A stretch of DNA of 54,182 bases from Acetoanaerobium pronyense (GCF_017874355.1 NZ_JAGGLI010000018.1:1-54182); one strand, 5' to 3'. Shown: positions 25,562-36,979, counted from the first letter of the stretch. Translations and numbers: made by a program. The notes: generated by a model not told the origin, from the letters alone.

Positions 25562-26647
25562 TTAATTTTTTAGCTTTGCAAAAATCATTCTTCCCGCAGC
25601 GGTTTGAAGCACTGATGTAACTAAAACATTGAAGTTTTGACCTATAAGCTTTCTAGCTCCTTCAACTACTATCATTGTCCCGTCATCAAGGTATGCTATC
25701 CCTTGATTATGCTCTTTCCCCTCTTTTACTATAGTAACGTTCATTTCTTCTCCAGGTATTACTATAGGTTTTATTGCATTTGCAAGTTCATTAATATTAA
25801 GCACTTTTACCCCTTGAAACTGAGCAACCTTGTTGAGATTGTAGTCATTTGTTATTACATGACCATTCATAGTCTGCGCAAGTTTAAGAAGCTTCATATC
25901 AACCTCTGATATATCATCAAAATCCTGCTCTGATATCTGAACATTTAGCTTGAGTTCTTTTTGCATCATATTTAGTATATCAAGTCCTCGTCTTCCTCTT
26001 ACCCTTTTGAGATCATCTGAAGAATCAGCTATATGTCTTAGTTCTTCAAGTACAAAGGTCGGAACTATAAGTTCTCCTTCGAGAAATCCACTTTGAGTAA
26101 TATCAGCTATCCTTCCATCAATAATTACACTAGTATCTAGAATCTTAGGAGGTATAGAAAACCCTTCCTTTGGCTCCGATGTCTGCTTTTCCTTTGGTGT
26201 AACATGCTTTACTACATTGATAAGATTAGCAAAATCATCCTTTCTTTTAGTTGCAATATTGATTCCTATATATCCAAAGAAGATATATATAAGGGTAGAA
26301 ATCGCAGTACCAACAAGTGGAATGTTTATTACAAGCCCGCTAATAAAATAAGCTATTATAAGACCTATTATAAGTCCGAAGCTCGCGGTAAGTATCTCCA
26401 TAGGCGGGATGGATGACACTTCTCTTTCAATTCTTGCAGCAACCTTTTGGCCAATTTTCATAATGAATGGAGAAATCATATAAAATATAAGTCCGAATAA
26501 AAGGGATATTATTGCGGCTGCAGCAATTCGCCATACAAGTAGTTCTGGAACTCTTTGAGGAATTATTCTTTCAAGATAAATATAAAATGCTGCCCCAAGG
26601 GTAATTCCAACCAAAGAAAGTATTATTCTTAGAGTCTTTTTAATCAT
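25562..26647 (-). CDS. yacL: YacL-type membrane PIN/TRAM domain protein
   Basis: This 361-aa protein starts with four transmembrane segments (about residues 1-140). A PIN nuclease-like domain follows (KILDTSVIIDGRIADIT, VLEELRHIADSSDDLKRVRGRRGLDIL, VITNDYNLNKVA, with conserved Asp/Glu), then a C-terminal TRAM domain (ELANAIKPIVIPGEEMNVTIVKEGKE...GMIV-type). Relatives (B. subtilis YacL) lie next to disA and ispD. The substrate is not established. It lies in the conserved string disA-yacL-ispD, here interrupted by two plus-strand genes. Confidence 0.92.
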   Translation of the reverse strand: MIKKTLRIILSLVGITLGAAFYIYLERIIPQRVPELLVWRIAAAAIISLLFGLIFYMISPFIMKIGQKVAARIEREVSSIPPMEILTASFGLIIGLIIAYFISGLVINIPLVGTAISTLIYIFFGYIGINIATKRKDDFANLINVVKHVTPKEKQTSEPKEGFSIPPKILDTSVIIDGRIADITQSGFLEGELIVPTFVLEELRHIADSSDDLKRVRGRRGLDILNMMQKELKLNVQISEQDFDDISEVDMKLLKLAQTMNGHVITNDYNLNKVAQFQGVKVLNINELANAIKPIVIPGEEMNVTIVKEGKEHNQGIAYLDDGTMIVVEGARKLIGQNFNVLVTSVLQTAAGRMIFAKLKN

Positions 26648-26737
26648 AATTTCACCTACCTTTCTATTTTTTTATCAATATATATCATAGGGCTAACCCT
26701 TAAGATATCTTTAATTTAATGAATACTTCTTAATATG

Positions 26738-26767
26738 TTGACCTTATTGCAAATATTTAAGTATAAT
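26738..26767 (+). promoter_or_regulatory. Sigma-A promoter of the MazG-like gene
   Basis: TTGACC (26738-26743), an 18-bp spacer and TATAAT (26762-26767), 40 bases ahead of the ATG at 26808. Confidence 0.7.
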
Positions 26768-26807
26768 AAACCTATAAAGGTTTAAAAGCCCAAAAGGAGG
26801 TAACAAA

Positions 26808-27194
26808 ATGGAGCTCAAGGAATTTACTAAAAAAGTCGACGATGTACTAATAAGACATAAAAGTATTTTAGATATTACAAGCAAACTCCATGAAACCGAT
26901 GGAAAGATTAACAGGGCAATAGCTAAAGCTGTTACTGAATGCGGATGTATCAAAATAAATGCATTTAAACAAGATATGCCGGAAAATATCAACTACTCTG
27001 ATCTTAGCAAATATATGAAAAATCATATAGAAGGCAGATTATGCCATACCTGCGAAGAAAAGATAGTAGAAGAAATCGGAGATCATATGTTTTATATCGC
27101 AGCTCTTTGCAATAATCTAGAGTTAAGTACTGATGAAATCCTAAAGAAAAAGTATAATGAAATAGAAACCCTAGGAAAATTCAGCCTCTTTTAA
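26808..27194 (+). CDS. MazG-like nucleotide pyrophosphohydrolase family protein (128 aa)
   Basis: This small helical protein has a MazG-type C-terminal half. CEEKIVEEIGDHMFYIAALCNNLELSTDEILKKKYNEIETLG keeps the EExxxE...ExxD acidic pattern that binds magnesium in MazG/dUTPase-like all-alpha hydrolases. Two Cys pairs (TECGCIKI and LCHTCEEK) are unusual for MazG and could bind metal. The ATG follows AAAGGAGGTAAC. It is a single plus-strand gene with its own promoter and terminator between yacL and disA. The substrate is unknown; house-cleaning of non-canonical nucleotides is the family norm. Confidence 0.75.
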   Translation: MELKEFTKKVDDVLIRHKSILDITSKLHETDGKINRAIAKAVTECGCIKINAFKQDMPENINYSDLSKYMKNHIEGRLCHTCEEKIVEEIGDHMFYIAALCNNLELSTDEILKKKYNEIETLGKFSLF

Positions 27195-27309
27195 ATTATC
27201 TATAAAGCACCCTTTTAACATTCTACATCAAAAGCATTGACTTTGCTTTACAAATCACTTACAAAATTGTGGAATTTTGTAGGTAAATGAGTGTATTTTT
27301 ATGACTTTA

Positions 27310-27345
27310 AAGTCTTCCTATATTGAATCAAGGAAGACTTTTTTA
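27310..27345 (+). terminator. Intrinsic terminator of the MazG-like gene
   Basis: AAGTCTTCC and GGAAGACTT form a perfect 9-bp stem followed by a T-run on the plus strand. It can also serve disA on the other strand. Confidence 0.75.
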
Positions 27346-27351
27346 GTACAT

Positions 27352-28425
27352 TTATATATGTCTATCTAAAAGCATCTGTTCTTTAATACGTCTGATTCCA
27401 TTTTTGATATGTCTTGCCCTTATCTCTCCTATACCCTCTACATCATCAAGCTCTTGTATGCTCGCATTAGTTATAGAGCTTAAAGAGGTGAAAGTATCTG
27501 TAAGATTTTCAATGACATTGGAAGGGAGTCTTTGTATCTTATGAAGTATTCTATATCCTTTGGAGTATACACTTTCATCAAGAGATGCCTGGGTTCCTGT
27601 ATACCCAAGAAGCTTAGCAATGCTCACATTATCCAGCAAATCCTCAGTTGTAAGATCTTTTATTTCTTCCTTAAATTCTTTATACTCAGCTTTACTGTTT
27701 ATATAGTCCTTGAAAATATATTTATACTCATCCTTTACAGAGCCCATCAGCTCATCCATCTGCATTTTTACGAGTCTACCTTCATTTCCAAGCTCAATAA
27801 TATATCTTTCAAGCTCGTTTACTACCCTCATAAGCATCTCTATCTTTTGAACCACCATTACTACATCATATAAGGTTACAAGTTCTTCAAACTCCAGTGC
27901 CGATAGATTCGTAAGAAACTGATCCAAAACAATCTTATACTTTTCAAGGGTCTGAACAGCCTGGTTAGCCTTTGTAAGAATCTTGGATGTGTCTTCTATT
28001 ATATACTTTTCCGAGCCTTTATAAAGAGTGATGATATGTCTTCTTTGAGATATAGATATTACCATCTTCCCTGTTTGTCTAGCAACTCTCTCAGCTGTCC
28101 TATGTCTTGTTCCAGTCTCCTTTGTGACAATAGATGAATCTGGAAGAAGCTGAGCATTGGCATAGAGTATTTTTTTAGCATCAGTTGAGAGTATTATACT
28201 TCCGTCCATCTTCGCAAGCTCATAAAGATAGGCAGGAGAAAATTCGGAGTTTAGATTAAACCCTCCATCCACTATATCAAGCACATCCTCACTATCTCCT
28301 ATTACTATAAGAGCACCTGTCTTTGCCCTCAGTACATTTTCAAGTCCCTCTCTAAGAGGGGTTCCCGGAGAAAGCATTTTTAGAGCTCCAATATTTTCTT
28401 TATTTTCCCAAAAAACATTTGCCAT
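27352..28425 (-). CDS. disA: DNA integrity scanning diadenylate cyclase DisA
   Basis: DisA makes cyclic di-AMP from two ATP and reports branched DNA. It is 357 aa. The DAC domain has both signature motifs, DGS (LAKMDGSIILS) and RHR (GTRHRTAERVAR). A helical spine follows, then a C-terminal helix-hairpin-helix DNA-binding domain (LDDVEGIGEIRARHIKNGI). The start at MANVFW (28425) follows GGAGGGTAAT, which overlaps the radA stop; an ATG 12 bases earlier is less likely. It belongs to the mcsA-mcsB-clpC-radA-disA run. Confidence 0.97.
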   Translation of the reverse strand: MANVFWENKENIGALKMLSPGTPLREGLENVLRAKTGALIVIGDSEDVLDIVDGGFNLNSEFSPAYLYELAKMDGSIILSTDAKKILYANAQLLPDSSIVTKETGTRHRTAERVARQTGKMVISISQRRHIITLYKGSEKYIIEDTSKILTKANQAVQTLEKYKIVLDQFLTNLSALEFEELVTLYDVVMVVQKIEMLMRVVNELERYIIELGNEGRLVKMQMDELMGSVKDEYKYIFKDYINSKAEYKEFKEEIKDLTTEDLLDNVSIAKLLGYTGTQASLDESVYSKGYRILHKIQRLPSNVIENLTDTFTSLSSITNASIQELDDVEGIGEIRARHIKNGIRRIKEQMLLDRHI

Positions 28426-28426
28426 A

Positions 28427-29791
28427 TTACCCTCCAAACCCAGCTGTCAAAGCTTCTCTTATATTTTTTACCCCTGTAATTTTTATATCCTTGATATCTT
28501 TTAAATCCTTAGCCATCGAAGAGGGCATTATTATTTCAGTAAATCCCAGCTTTTTTGCTTCATTAACCCGTTTTTCTCCAAAGCCTACTGACCTTATTTC
28601 CCCTGTAAGTCCTACTTCTCCAAAAAATGCTATATTTGCTTTTACTTCTCTATTTGAAAAGCTTGAAGCTACTGCGCAAACTATACCAAGGTCCAAAGAA
28701 GGTTCATATATCTTGATTCCCCCTGTGAGGTTGACATAGACATCATGACTTTGTATCCTAAGTCCTGCTCTTCTTTCAAGCACAGCAAGAAGCATGTTGA
28801 GTCTATTATAATCAAGCCCTGTGGCAGTCCGTCTTGGAACAGCAAATGTAGTAGGAGCTACAAGAGCCTGAATCTCTACAAGCATAGGCCTTGTTCCTTC
28901 CATCGTGCAGACTATTGCAGTTCCTGGAGCTCCTGCACTGCTTTCTGAAAGGAGTGTCTTAGATGGATTGTCTACCTCCTCTAAGCCCTTGTCCGTCATT
29001 TCAAACACTCCAAGCTCATTTGTGGAGCCAAATCTGTTTTTTACCGCCCTTATCATTCTATAGGTATTGTATCTTTCTCCTTCAAAATAAAGTACAGTAT
29101 CTACAAGATGCTCAAGGACTCTTGGCCCAGCAATTGCTCCTTCTTTAGTCACATGGCCTACCAAAAAACATGATATTGAATTGTTTTTAGCTATTTTCAT
29201 AAGCCTTCCTGTACATTCTCTTACCTGAGATACACTCCCCGGAAGAGAAGTTATCTCAGCTGTTGCCATGGTTTGTATGGAGTCAATGATGACAAGGTCA
29301 GGCATTACAGAAAGTATTTCATTTTCTATGATTTCCATGCTGGTTTCAGCCATGACAAGGACATCCATTTCCTCGTCAAAAAGTCTTTTTGCCCTTAGTT
29401 TTATCTGGTCTTTAGACTCTTCTCCTGAGACATAGAGTACTTTTTTTTCTTTGGAAATATTTCTTGCAAGTTGTAAAAGAAGGGTGGATTTTCCTATTCC
29501 TGGATCTCCTCCAATAAGAACTAGGGAGCCTTTTACGACTCCGCCCCCTAGTACTCTGTTAAACTCTCCTATCATAGTTGAGAATCTTGTTTCTTTACTT
29601 CCCTTTACTTCTTTAAGAGAGATGGACTGCATTATATGAGAGCTCCCTTTTTTAGCTCTAGCCTCTTCCTTGGGAGCATATACTTCTTCAACCATAGAAC
29701 CACCAGCTTTACATTCTGGACATATTCCCCACCATTTTGGAGATTCATATCCGCATTGCTGGCATATATATTTTGTCTTCAATTTAGCCAT
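28427..29791 (-). CDS. radA: DNA repair protein RadA/Sms
   Basis: RadA is a hexameric DnaB-like helicase that helps process recombination branches. It is 454 aa. It has the N-terminal zinc finger CQQCGYESPKWWGICPEC, Walker A GGDPGIGKST, the KNRFG motif (AVKNRFGSTNELGVFEM) and a C-terminal Lon-protease-like domain without the catalytic Ser-Lys pair. The stop is within 2 bases of the disA start. It lies between clpC and disA, the usual Firmicute order. Confidence 0.97.
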   Translation of the reverse strand: MAKLKTKYICQQCGYESPKWWGICPECKAGGSMVEEVYAPKEEARAKKGSSHIMQSISLKEVKGSKETRFSTMIGEFNRVLGGGVVKGSLVLIGGDPGIGKSTLLLQLARNISKEKKVLYVSGEESKDQIKLRAKRLFDEEMDVLVMAETSMEIIENEILSVMPDLVIIDSIQTMATAEITSLPGSVSQVRECTGRLMKIAKNNSISCFLVGHVTKEGAIAGPRVLEHLVDTVLYFEGERYNTYRMIRAVKNRFGSTNELGVFEMTDKGLEEVDNPSKTLLSESSAGAPGTAIVCTMEGTRPMLVEIQALVAPTTFAVPRRTATGLDYNRLNMLLAVLERRAGLRIQSHDVYVNLTGGIKIYEPSLDLGIVCAVASSFSNREVKANIAFFGEVGLTGEIRSVGFGEKRVNEAKKLGFTEIIMPSSMAKDLKDIKDIKITGVKNIREALTAGFGG

Positions 29792-29855
29792 TTTATCACT
29801 ACCTTAAAATTCGTCATACCTCATTATAACACTGAATAATATGAAGACCAATTGC

Positions 29856-32318
29856 TTAAGACCTAACTTTGGACTCTATTTTTAATTTTTCTCCATCCCC
29901 TGTTATTACAAGGCTCTGCTCTTCCTTTATATCTCCTCTTAGCATCATTTCAGCTATTGGGTCTTCTAGGAGTTTTTGGATAGCACGTTTTAGAGGTCTA
30001 GCTCCAAACTCTAGGTCATATCCCTCCTGAGTTATGATTTTCATGGCCTGTTCATCTAGACTTATTGTAATGCCTCTTTCTAATAGTCTTTTTTCCAGAC
30101 TCTTTGTCATAAGATGAACTATCTTTTCAATATCCTTTTGAGTAAGGGAGTGGAACACTATTATATCGTCAATTCTGTTTAAAAATTCAGGCTTAAAATT
30201 CTTTTTAAGCTCTGTCATTACTCCCTCTTTCATTCTTTTGTATTCGTCCTGCTCCTGCTTATCTTTTTCTATGGCCATGCCAAATCCAAAGGTGTTTTGC
30301 TTTTTAATAGTAGATGCCCCTACATTTGAGGTCATTATTATTACAGTATTTTTAAAGTCCACTGTTCTTCCTTTGGCATCTGTGAGTCGTCCATCATCTA
30401 GGATTTGAAGAAGCATATTAAATACATCGGGATGTGCCTTTTCTATTTCATCTAAAAGAACTACGCTATATGGATGTCTTCTTATCTTATCTGTAAGCTG
30501 TCCACCCTCATCATAACCTACATATCCTGGAGGTGATCCTATAAGCTTTGATACTGAGTGCTTTTCCATATACTCACTCATATCTATTCTAATTATTGCA
30601 TCATCATCTCCAAACATCGACTCTGCAAGTGCCTTTGAAAGCTCTGTCTTTCCAACTCCTGTAGGTCCAAGGAATATAAATGAACCTATTGGTCTCTTTG
30701 GATCTTTAAGACCTGTTCTTGCTCTTCTTATAGCCCTTGAGACTGCTGATACCGCCTCTTCCTGACCTATCACTCTATTGTGCAGAGTCTCTTCGAGATT
30801 AAGAAGCTTTTCACTTTCCTCCATTTTAAGTCTAGTGACAGGCACAGATGTCCATGAAGAAACTATATCCGCTATATCATCTTCTTCTACTACCCCTGAA
30901 CTTGTATTTGCTTTTTTGGACCACTCTTTTTTCGTGGCTTCAAGCTCTTCCTTGCTATTTTTTTCTTCATCTCTAATTTTTGCAGCCTTTTCAAAATCTT
31001 GATTAGATATAGCCTCTTCCTTTTCTATAGATAATCTCGAGAGCTTTTCTTCAAGGATTTTTATAGAATCAGGAGCTGTATATTTTCTAAGTCTGACCTT
31101 TGATGCAGCTTCATCTATAAGGTCTATAGCCTTATCTGGAAGAAATCTATCTGCAATATATCTATGTGAAAGCTCTGCCGCTGCTTTTATTGCTTCATCT
31201 GTAATCTTTACCTTGTGGTGAGCTTCATATCTATCTCTGAGTCCATGAAGTATTTTTATAGCATCTTCTACAGATGGCTCATCCACCATTACAGTTTGGA
31301 ACCTTCTTTCAAGAGCAGCATCTTTTTCTATTTTTTTCTTGTATTCATCTATTGTTGTTGCCCCAATCACCTGTATTTCTCCTCTTGCAAGGGACGGCTT
31401 CATGATATTTGATGCATCTATAGCACCCTCTGATCCACCAGCTCCCGCTAGATTGTGTATTTCATCAATAAAGAGAATCACAGATTTTTCTTCTTTTAGC
31501 TCCTCTATTATTTTCTTTATTCTTTCCTCAAACTCTCCTCTATATTTTGCTCCTGCTAGTATTGAGCCCATTTCAAGTGCCACTATTCTTTTGTTTCTCA
31601 GCATTTCAGGAACATCTCCTGCTACTACCTTTTGAGCAAGACCTTCTATTATGGCAGTCTTTCCTACCCCTGGGTCCCCTATTAGAACAGGATTGTTTTT
31701 AGTTCTTCTTGAGAGTATCTGTATTATCCTATCAACTTCTTTATCTCTACCAATTACTGGGTCTAGGCTGTTTTGTGAGGCTTCATAGGTGAGATCTGTA
31801 CCGTACATATCTATTGTAGGGGTACCTTTTGAACCCTGAGGCTTACTTTGGTATTGACTCTGAGCCTGATCTTTACCTTGATTTTGACCTCCCGCAAGCA
31901 TAGAAATTATTTCTCTGCCTACTAGATTTATATCAATCCCTTTTTCAAGAAGAAGCCTTGCCCCTATCCCTTCTTGCTCTCTAATAAGACCCAAAAGCAT
32001 ATGCTCTGTACCCACATAGTTATGTCCCAAATTTTTTGCTTCCATAAGGCTTAGCTCAAATATCCTCTTAGTTCTTGGAGTAAAGCCCATGACCTGAGAT
32101 GGGGCATTCCCCATACCATCTATCTCTATGATTTCCCTTCTAAGGTCTTCTATTGTAATTCCAAATTTGTAAAGCACCTGATAGGCGATTCCGCCCCCCT
32201 CTGCTATAAGCCCTAGAAGGATATGCTCACTTCCCACAAAGGTATGCCCTAGCTTACTAGCCTCAGCTGCCGCCAAATCTAAAGATTTTTTTGCCCTTTC
32301 TGTAAAATTTTCAAACAT
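29856..32318 (-). CDS. clpC: ClpC, AAA+ unfoldase of the Clp protease
   Basis: ClpC unfolds proteins for ClpP, including McsB-phosphorylated substrates. It is 820 aa. Two N-domain repeats ([16 protein letters not shown] and [16 protein letters not shown]) come first, then AAA-1 with GDPGVGKTA and the DEIH Walker B, a UVR coiled-coil middle domain ([22 protein letters not shown]), and AAA-2 with GPTGVGKTE and [12 protein letters not shown]. It follows mcsB by 17 bases in the operon mcsA-mcsB-clpC-radA-disA. Confidence 0.98.
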   Translation of the reverse strand: MFENFTERAKKSLDLAAAEASKLGHTFVGSEHILLGLIAEGGGIAYQVLYKFGITIEDLRREIIEIDGMGNAPSQVMGFTPRTKRIFELSLMEAKNLGHNYVGTEHMLLGLIREQEGIGARLLLEKGIDINLVGREIISMLAGGQNQGKDQAQSQYQSKPQGSKGTPTIDMYGTDLTYEASQNSLDPVIGRDKEVDRIIQILSRRTKNNPVLIGDPGVGKTAIIEGLAQKVVAGDVPEMLRNKRIVALEMGSILAGAKYRGEFEERIKKIIEELKEEKSVILFIDEIHNLAGAGGSEGAIDASNIMKPSLARGEIQVIGATTIDEYKKKIEKDAALERRFQTVMVDEPSVEDAIKILHGLRDRYEAHHKVKITDEAIKAAAELSHRYIADRFLPDKAIDLIDEAASKVRLRKYTAPDSIKILEEKLSRLSIEKEEAISNQDFEKAAKIRDEEKNSKEELEATKKEWSKKANTSSGVVEEDDIADIVSSWTSVPVTRLKMEESEKLLNLEETLHNRVIGQEEAVSAVSRAIRRARTGLKDPKRPIGSFIFLGPTGVGKTELSKALAESMFGDDDAIIRIDMSEYMEKHSVSKLIGSPPGYVGYDEGGQLTDKIRRHPYSVVLLDEIEKAHPDVFNMLLQILDDGRLTDAKGRTVDFKNTVIIMTSNVGASTIKKQNTFGFGMAIEKDKQEQDEYKRMKEGVMTELKKNFKPEFLNRIDDIIVFHSLTQKDIEKIVHLMTKSLEKRLLERGITISLDEQAMKIITQEGYDLEFGARPLKRAIQKLLEDPIAEMMLRGDIKEEQSLVITGDGEKLKIESKVRS

Positions 32319-32335
32319 ACAAACATCCTCCTTTA

Positions 32336-33355
32336 TCAGTTTATATCAACGTTTTTAAATGCTTCCCTTAAATAATCTGCTCTTTTATCGTCCCTTTTAG
32401 CCTCTTTTGCTATCATAGCCTGATTCGCAGGCTGGACCTTTATCATAAGATTATCTACTTCGCTATTTTCTATACCTTTTACAATCCCAATTCCTATACC
32501 AATCTTTATATTTGAAAGATGATTCATAGCTTCTTCAGTTCCCATTACTTTTGAAAACCGAAGAATTCCAAGAGATCTTGAAATCCTATCATCTAAAAAA
32601 AGTCCCATTCTTTTTCTAAGGATTTTTTCAGCCTCAAGCTCCCTTTCAACTATTTGTTTGGAGATTCCAATTATATTTCCTACTATTTCTTCTTCTTTTC
32701 TTCCAAGTGTGAGCTGATTGGATATCTGAAACAAGGATCCAATAGATTTCGTTCCTTCTCCATAAAGACCTCTTACTGCAAGGCCTATCTGTCCTGCACT
32801 TTCAAGGATTCCTCCCATATATCCAAGCTCTACAAGAGCTGGAAGGTGAAGCATTACAGATGCTCTAAGTCCAGTTCCTATATTTGTAGGGCAGGCTGTA
32901 AGATATCCTAGATTCTCTGAAAAAGCGTATTTTAATCGTTCTTCAAGGACATCATCCACCTTATCGCATAGGTCATAGGCCTGTAAAAGGCTAAGCCCCT
33001 TCATAAGCACCTGTATCCTAAGGTGGTCCTCTTCATTTATCATTATAGATATTGTTTCGTCTTCTTGAATAAGAGCAGCTCCGTTATTTTCATTTAATAG
33101 CTCTTTGCTTATTAAATGCTTTTCTAAAAGAACTTCCTTTTCAAGCATGCTTTTATTTTTTATAATCACAGGAGTAAGGTTGTCCTTTAAAACAGTGTTT
33201 CCTTCTTTAACTGTCCTTACTACTCTATCCACAAGCTCACTTGCCTGATGTTCATCAATTTTATTTGGAAAAGGATAGTCTTTAAGATTTCTAGCAAGCC
33301 TTACCCTTGAGCTTACTACTACCCTACTTATTTCTTCATTTGTAGGTCTTTCCAT
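32336..33355 (-). CDS. mcsB: Protein arginine kinase McsB
   Basis: McsB phosphorylates arginine on proteins and so tags them for ClpCP; it also inactivates CtsR in bacilli. It is 339 aa of the phosphagen-kinase fold. It shows VVVSSRVRLARNLKDYPFP at the N-terminus, EDHLRIQVLMKGLSL, the catalytic-loop block YLTACPTNIGTGLRASVMLHLP with the active Cys, and RGLYGEGTKSIGSLFQISNQ. It lies 1 base after mcsA and just before clpC. Confidence 0.97.
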   Translation of the reverse strand: MERPTNEEISRVVVSSRVRLARNLKDYPFPNKIDEHQASELVDRVVRTVKEGNTVLKDNLTPVIIKNKSMLEKEVLLEKHLISKELLNENNGAALIQEDETISIMINEEDHLRIQVLMKGLSLLQAYDLCDKVDDVLEERLKYAFSENLGYLTACPTNIGTGLRASVMLHLPALVELGYMGGILESAGQIGLAVRGLYGEGTKSIGSLFQISNQLTLGRKEEEIVGNIIGISKQIVERELEAEKILRKRMGLFLDDRISRSLGILRFSKVMGTEEAMNHLSNIKIGIGIGIVKGIENSEVDNLMIKVQPANQAMIAKEAKRDDKRADYLREAFKNVDIN

Positions 33356-33356
33356 A

Positions 33357-33866
33357 TTAATTCACCTCTTTTTCAAGTAGCCTTATCTTATCTCTAAGCT
33401 CTGCAGCTGATTCAAAATCTTCTTTTTCTATAGCTTCTCTAAGCTGTGCCTTGAGGGAATTTACTTCTTTTTTTATCTTTAATTCCTCTGATGCATTTGA
33501 TGGTATTTTTCCTTGATGGTCCACCCTTCCCTGTATTCTCCTAATAAGAGGATAAAGGTTGTCTTTAAAGGCTTCATAGCAAATATGACACCCCACTCTT
33601 CCTGTAGTTTTGAATCTACTATAGGTTGAGCCGCATCCCGGGCAAGTTTTTTCAGATTGCTTGGAAAAATGGTCTTCAATGTCCATCTCCATAAGACTTG
33701 AAAACAAATCCTGTATGGATATTGGCATATTTATGTTTACATCTAAGGGAATATTTTTCTTTCCTTTGGCACACTCACTGCATATATCCATATCCTTTAT
33801 AATCCCTCCAACCAGCTCCTTATAATGGATAGTTGCAGGATTCTTTTTGCAAACTTGACAAAGCAT
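33357..33866 (-). CDS. mcsA: McsA, zinc-finger activator of McsB
   Basis: McsA activates the McsB arginine kinase. The start at MLCQVCKK (33866, 169 aa) is chosen because GGGAGG lies upstream; a 42-base-longer reading has no site. Four CxxC motifs are seen (CQVC, CSEC, CPGC, CHIC), forming two zinc fingers, followed by a C-terminal UVR motif (LREAIEKEDFESAAELRDKIRLLE). It is the first gene of the clp operon here. The ctsR gene, normally just upstream, is absent, and a VOC-family gene occupies that spot. Confidence 0.95.
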   Translation of the reverse strand: MLCQVCKKNPATIHYKELVGGIIKDMDICSECAKGKKNIPLDVNINMPISIQDLFSSLMEMDIEDHFSKQSEKTCPGCGSTYSRFKTTGRVGCHICYEAFKDNLYPLIRRIQGRVDHQGKIPSNASEELKIKKEVNSLKAQLREAIEKEDFESAAELRDKIRLLEKEVN

Positions 33867-33970
33867 GAAGAGCCTCCCTTCATTATAAAAAGACATGATT
33901 TGCACCATGCCTTATTTCTCGTCATAATAATCTAGCCTTTAAAGTAAGTTCCTAGATTGAGTATCATGGT

Positions 33971-34339
33971 TTATTTTTTAGGAAGTATTTCAATCCAGTA
34001 GTTGTCTGGATCCGCTATGAAATATATTCCCATTTTTTTATTCTCAAAGACTATGCATCCCATTTCCTTGTGATGATTATATGCTGCCTCAAAGTCATCC
34101 ACACTAAAGGCGATATGAAATTCATTGTCTCCAAGATTATATGGTCTGTCCCAGTCTCTAAGCCATGTAAGCTCAAGCTGATGCCTAGACTCACCATCTC
34201 CTAGATATGAGAGTATAAAGCTCTTGTCTTCAGGCTCATACCTTCTTACTTCTTTAAGGTTTAATGCCTTTTCATAAAATTCCAAGCTTTTCTTTAAATC
34301 AAAAACATTTATATTATTATGAACAAATCTAAATTCCAT
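33971..34339 (-). CDS. VOC superfamily protein, lactoylglutathione lyase-like
   Basis: This 122-aa protein has the glyoxalase/VOC fold. FRFVHNNINVFDLKKSLEFYEKAL with a metal-type His begins the first beta-alpha-beta unit, FHIAFSVDDFEAAYNHHKEMG begins the second, and FIADPDNYWIEILPK is the typical end with a metal Glu. This pattern is close to glyoxalase I (methylglyoxal detoxification), but many VOC proteins act on other substrates. It sits between mcsA and divergent dps, apparently as its own unit. Confidence 0.88.
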   Translation of the reverse strand: MEFRFVHNNINVFDLKKSLEFYEKALNLKEVRRYEPEDKSFILSYLGDGESRHQLELTWLRDWDRPYNLGDNEFHIAFSVDDFEAAYNHHKEMGCIVFENKKMGIYFIADPDNYWIEILPKK

Positions 34340-34568
34340 AGTGAGCCTCCTAGTTAATAATATATTAAGCCTTTTATTAATACCCTTCTTCTAAAATATA
34401 ATTCATAAAAGGTTCTGTTAATAAAGCAGATTGTTTATTGCTATCCAAGCAAATTTTACAATTCTTGCTTATGATTTCTGTTTGATTTTTTTCTATTCGG
34501 GTAAAACTTATATTGTGAATAAAATATTGCTCTATTTGTAAAAACTTTATAAAAATATATTTAATGTG

Positions 34569-34596
34569 TTTACAAATTAAGAGTTTATGGTATAAT
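34569..34596 (+). promoter_or_regulatory. Sigma-A promoter of dps
   Basis: TTTACA (34569-34574), a 16-bp spacer and a perfect TATAAT (34591-34596), 75 bases before the dps start. Confidence 0.8.
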
Positions 34597-34612
34597 TGTA
34601 ATAGATTCAAAG

Positions 34613-34627
34613 TTGTAATCATTACAA
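34613..34627 (+). promoter_or_regulatory. PerR-type operator upstream of dps
   Basis: TTGTAATCATTACAA is a perfect 7-1-7 inverted repeat, two symmetric changes from the PerR consensus TTATAATNATTATAA. It overlaps the expected early transcribed region of dps, where a repressor would block initiation or clearance. Confidence 0.7.
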
Positions 34628-34670
34628 TTTAAAACAATTCAAACAAATTAAATTCAAGGAGGAATTAGTA

Positions 34671-35117
34671 ATGGCTAACAAAAACCTAGTAAAACACCTT
34701 AACACATATCTTTCAGATCTTCATGTGCTGTATACAAAGCTTCACAATTTCCATTGGAACGTAGAAGGAAGAAGCTTCTACCAGCTTCACGCAACCCTTG
34801 AGGGTCTTTATGATAATGTAGCAGAGGAGCTTGATGCTGTTGCAGAAAGAATCCTTATGATAGGAGAGCGTCCTCTTGCAAAAATGGCTGACTATCTTGA
34901 AAACTCAAAAATAAAAGAAGTTGAAAGCAAAAGCATCAAGGGTGATGAAATTGCAAAATCTGTACTAAAGGATTTTGAATATATAATGCAAACTCTTAAA
35001 GAGGGTATCGAAATAGCTGAAGAAAATGACGACCCAGTAACTGCAGATATGCTTACAGGCTCTTTAGCTCAATATGAAAAATCAGCTTGGATGTTAAGAG
35101 CTTACCTAGCAGAATAA
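34671..35117 (+). CDS. dps: Dps-family ferritin-like DNA/iron protection protein
   Basis: Dps dodecamers oxidise and store iron using peroxide and protect DNA. It is 148 aa. The ferroxidase ligands appear in the family pattern HNFHWNVEGRSFYQLHATLEGLYDNVAEELDAVAERI (His, His, Asp, Glu). The ATG follows AAGGAGGAATTAGTA. It is a single plus-strand gene with a strong promoter, a PerR-type operator and a terminator, so induction by peroxide or iron limitation is expected. Confidence 0.95.
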   Translation: MANKNLVKHLNTYLSDLHVLYTKLHNFHWNVEGRSFYQLHATLEGLYDNVAEELDAVAERILMIGERPLAKMADYLENSKIKEVESKSIKGDEIAKSVLKDFEYIMQTLKEGIEIAEENDDPVTADMLTGSLAQYEKSAWMLRAYLAE

Positions 35118-35172
35118 TATCAAAACCCAAATGAATATAATACTTCACAAGTTGTTTTAACGTAAATCATTT

Positions 35173-35206
35173 AAAAGCTGCAAATTTAATTTTGCAGCTT
35201 TTTTTA
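35173..35206 (+). terminator. Intrinsic terminator of dps
   Basis: AAAGCTGCAAA pairs with TTTGCAGCTT and is followed by seven or more T on the plus strand. Confidence 0.88.
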
Positions 35207-35277
35207 TTGCCAACCTTCAATTCCTTAAAGATTTAATTTTGATGAATCCTATATAAATCTTCTTTAATTTGCAATAA

Positions 35278-35316
35278 GGAGGTCTCAAAGTCATTTGACT
35301 TTAAAAGACCCCCTTT
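35278..35316 (-). terminator. Hairpin after groEL
   Basis: The stem GGAGGTCT...AGACCCCC, with the inner stem AAGTC/GACTT, lies 40 bases after the groEL stop. T-runs are weak on the minus strand, so termination efficiency is uncertain. Confidence 0.5.
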
Positions 35317-35356
35317 TGTAACTAGATTATTTAAACTAGCTTATCTTTTTCTTATA

Positions 35357-36979
<1,623 letters not shown>

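Noticed and set aside
34377-34622. Minus-strand 81-codon frame overlapping the dps promoter
   Set aside because: It has no ribosome site or family resemblance and covers a clear promoter and PerR-type box.
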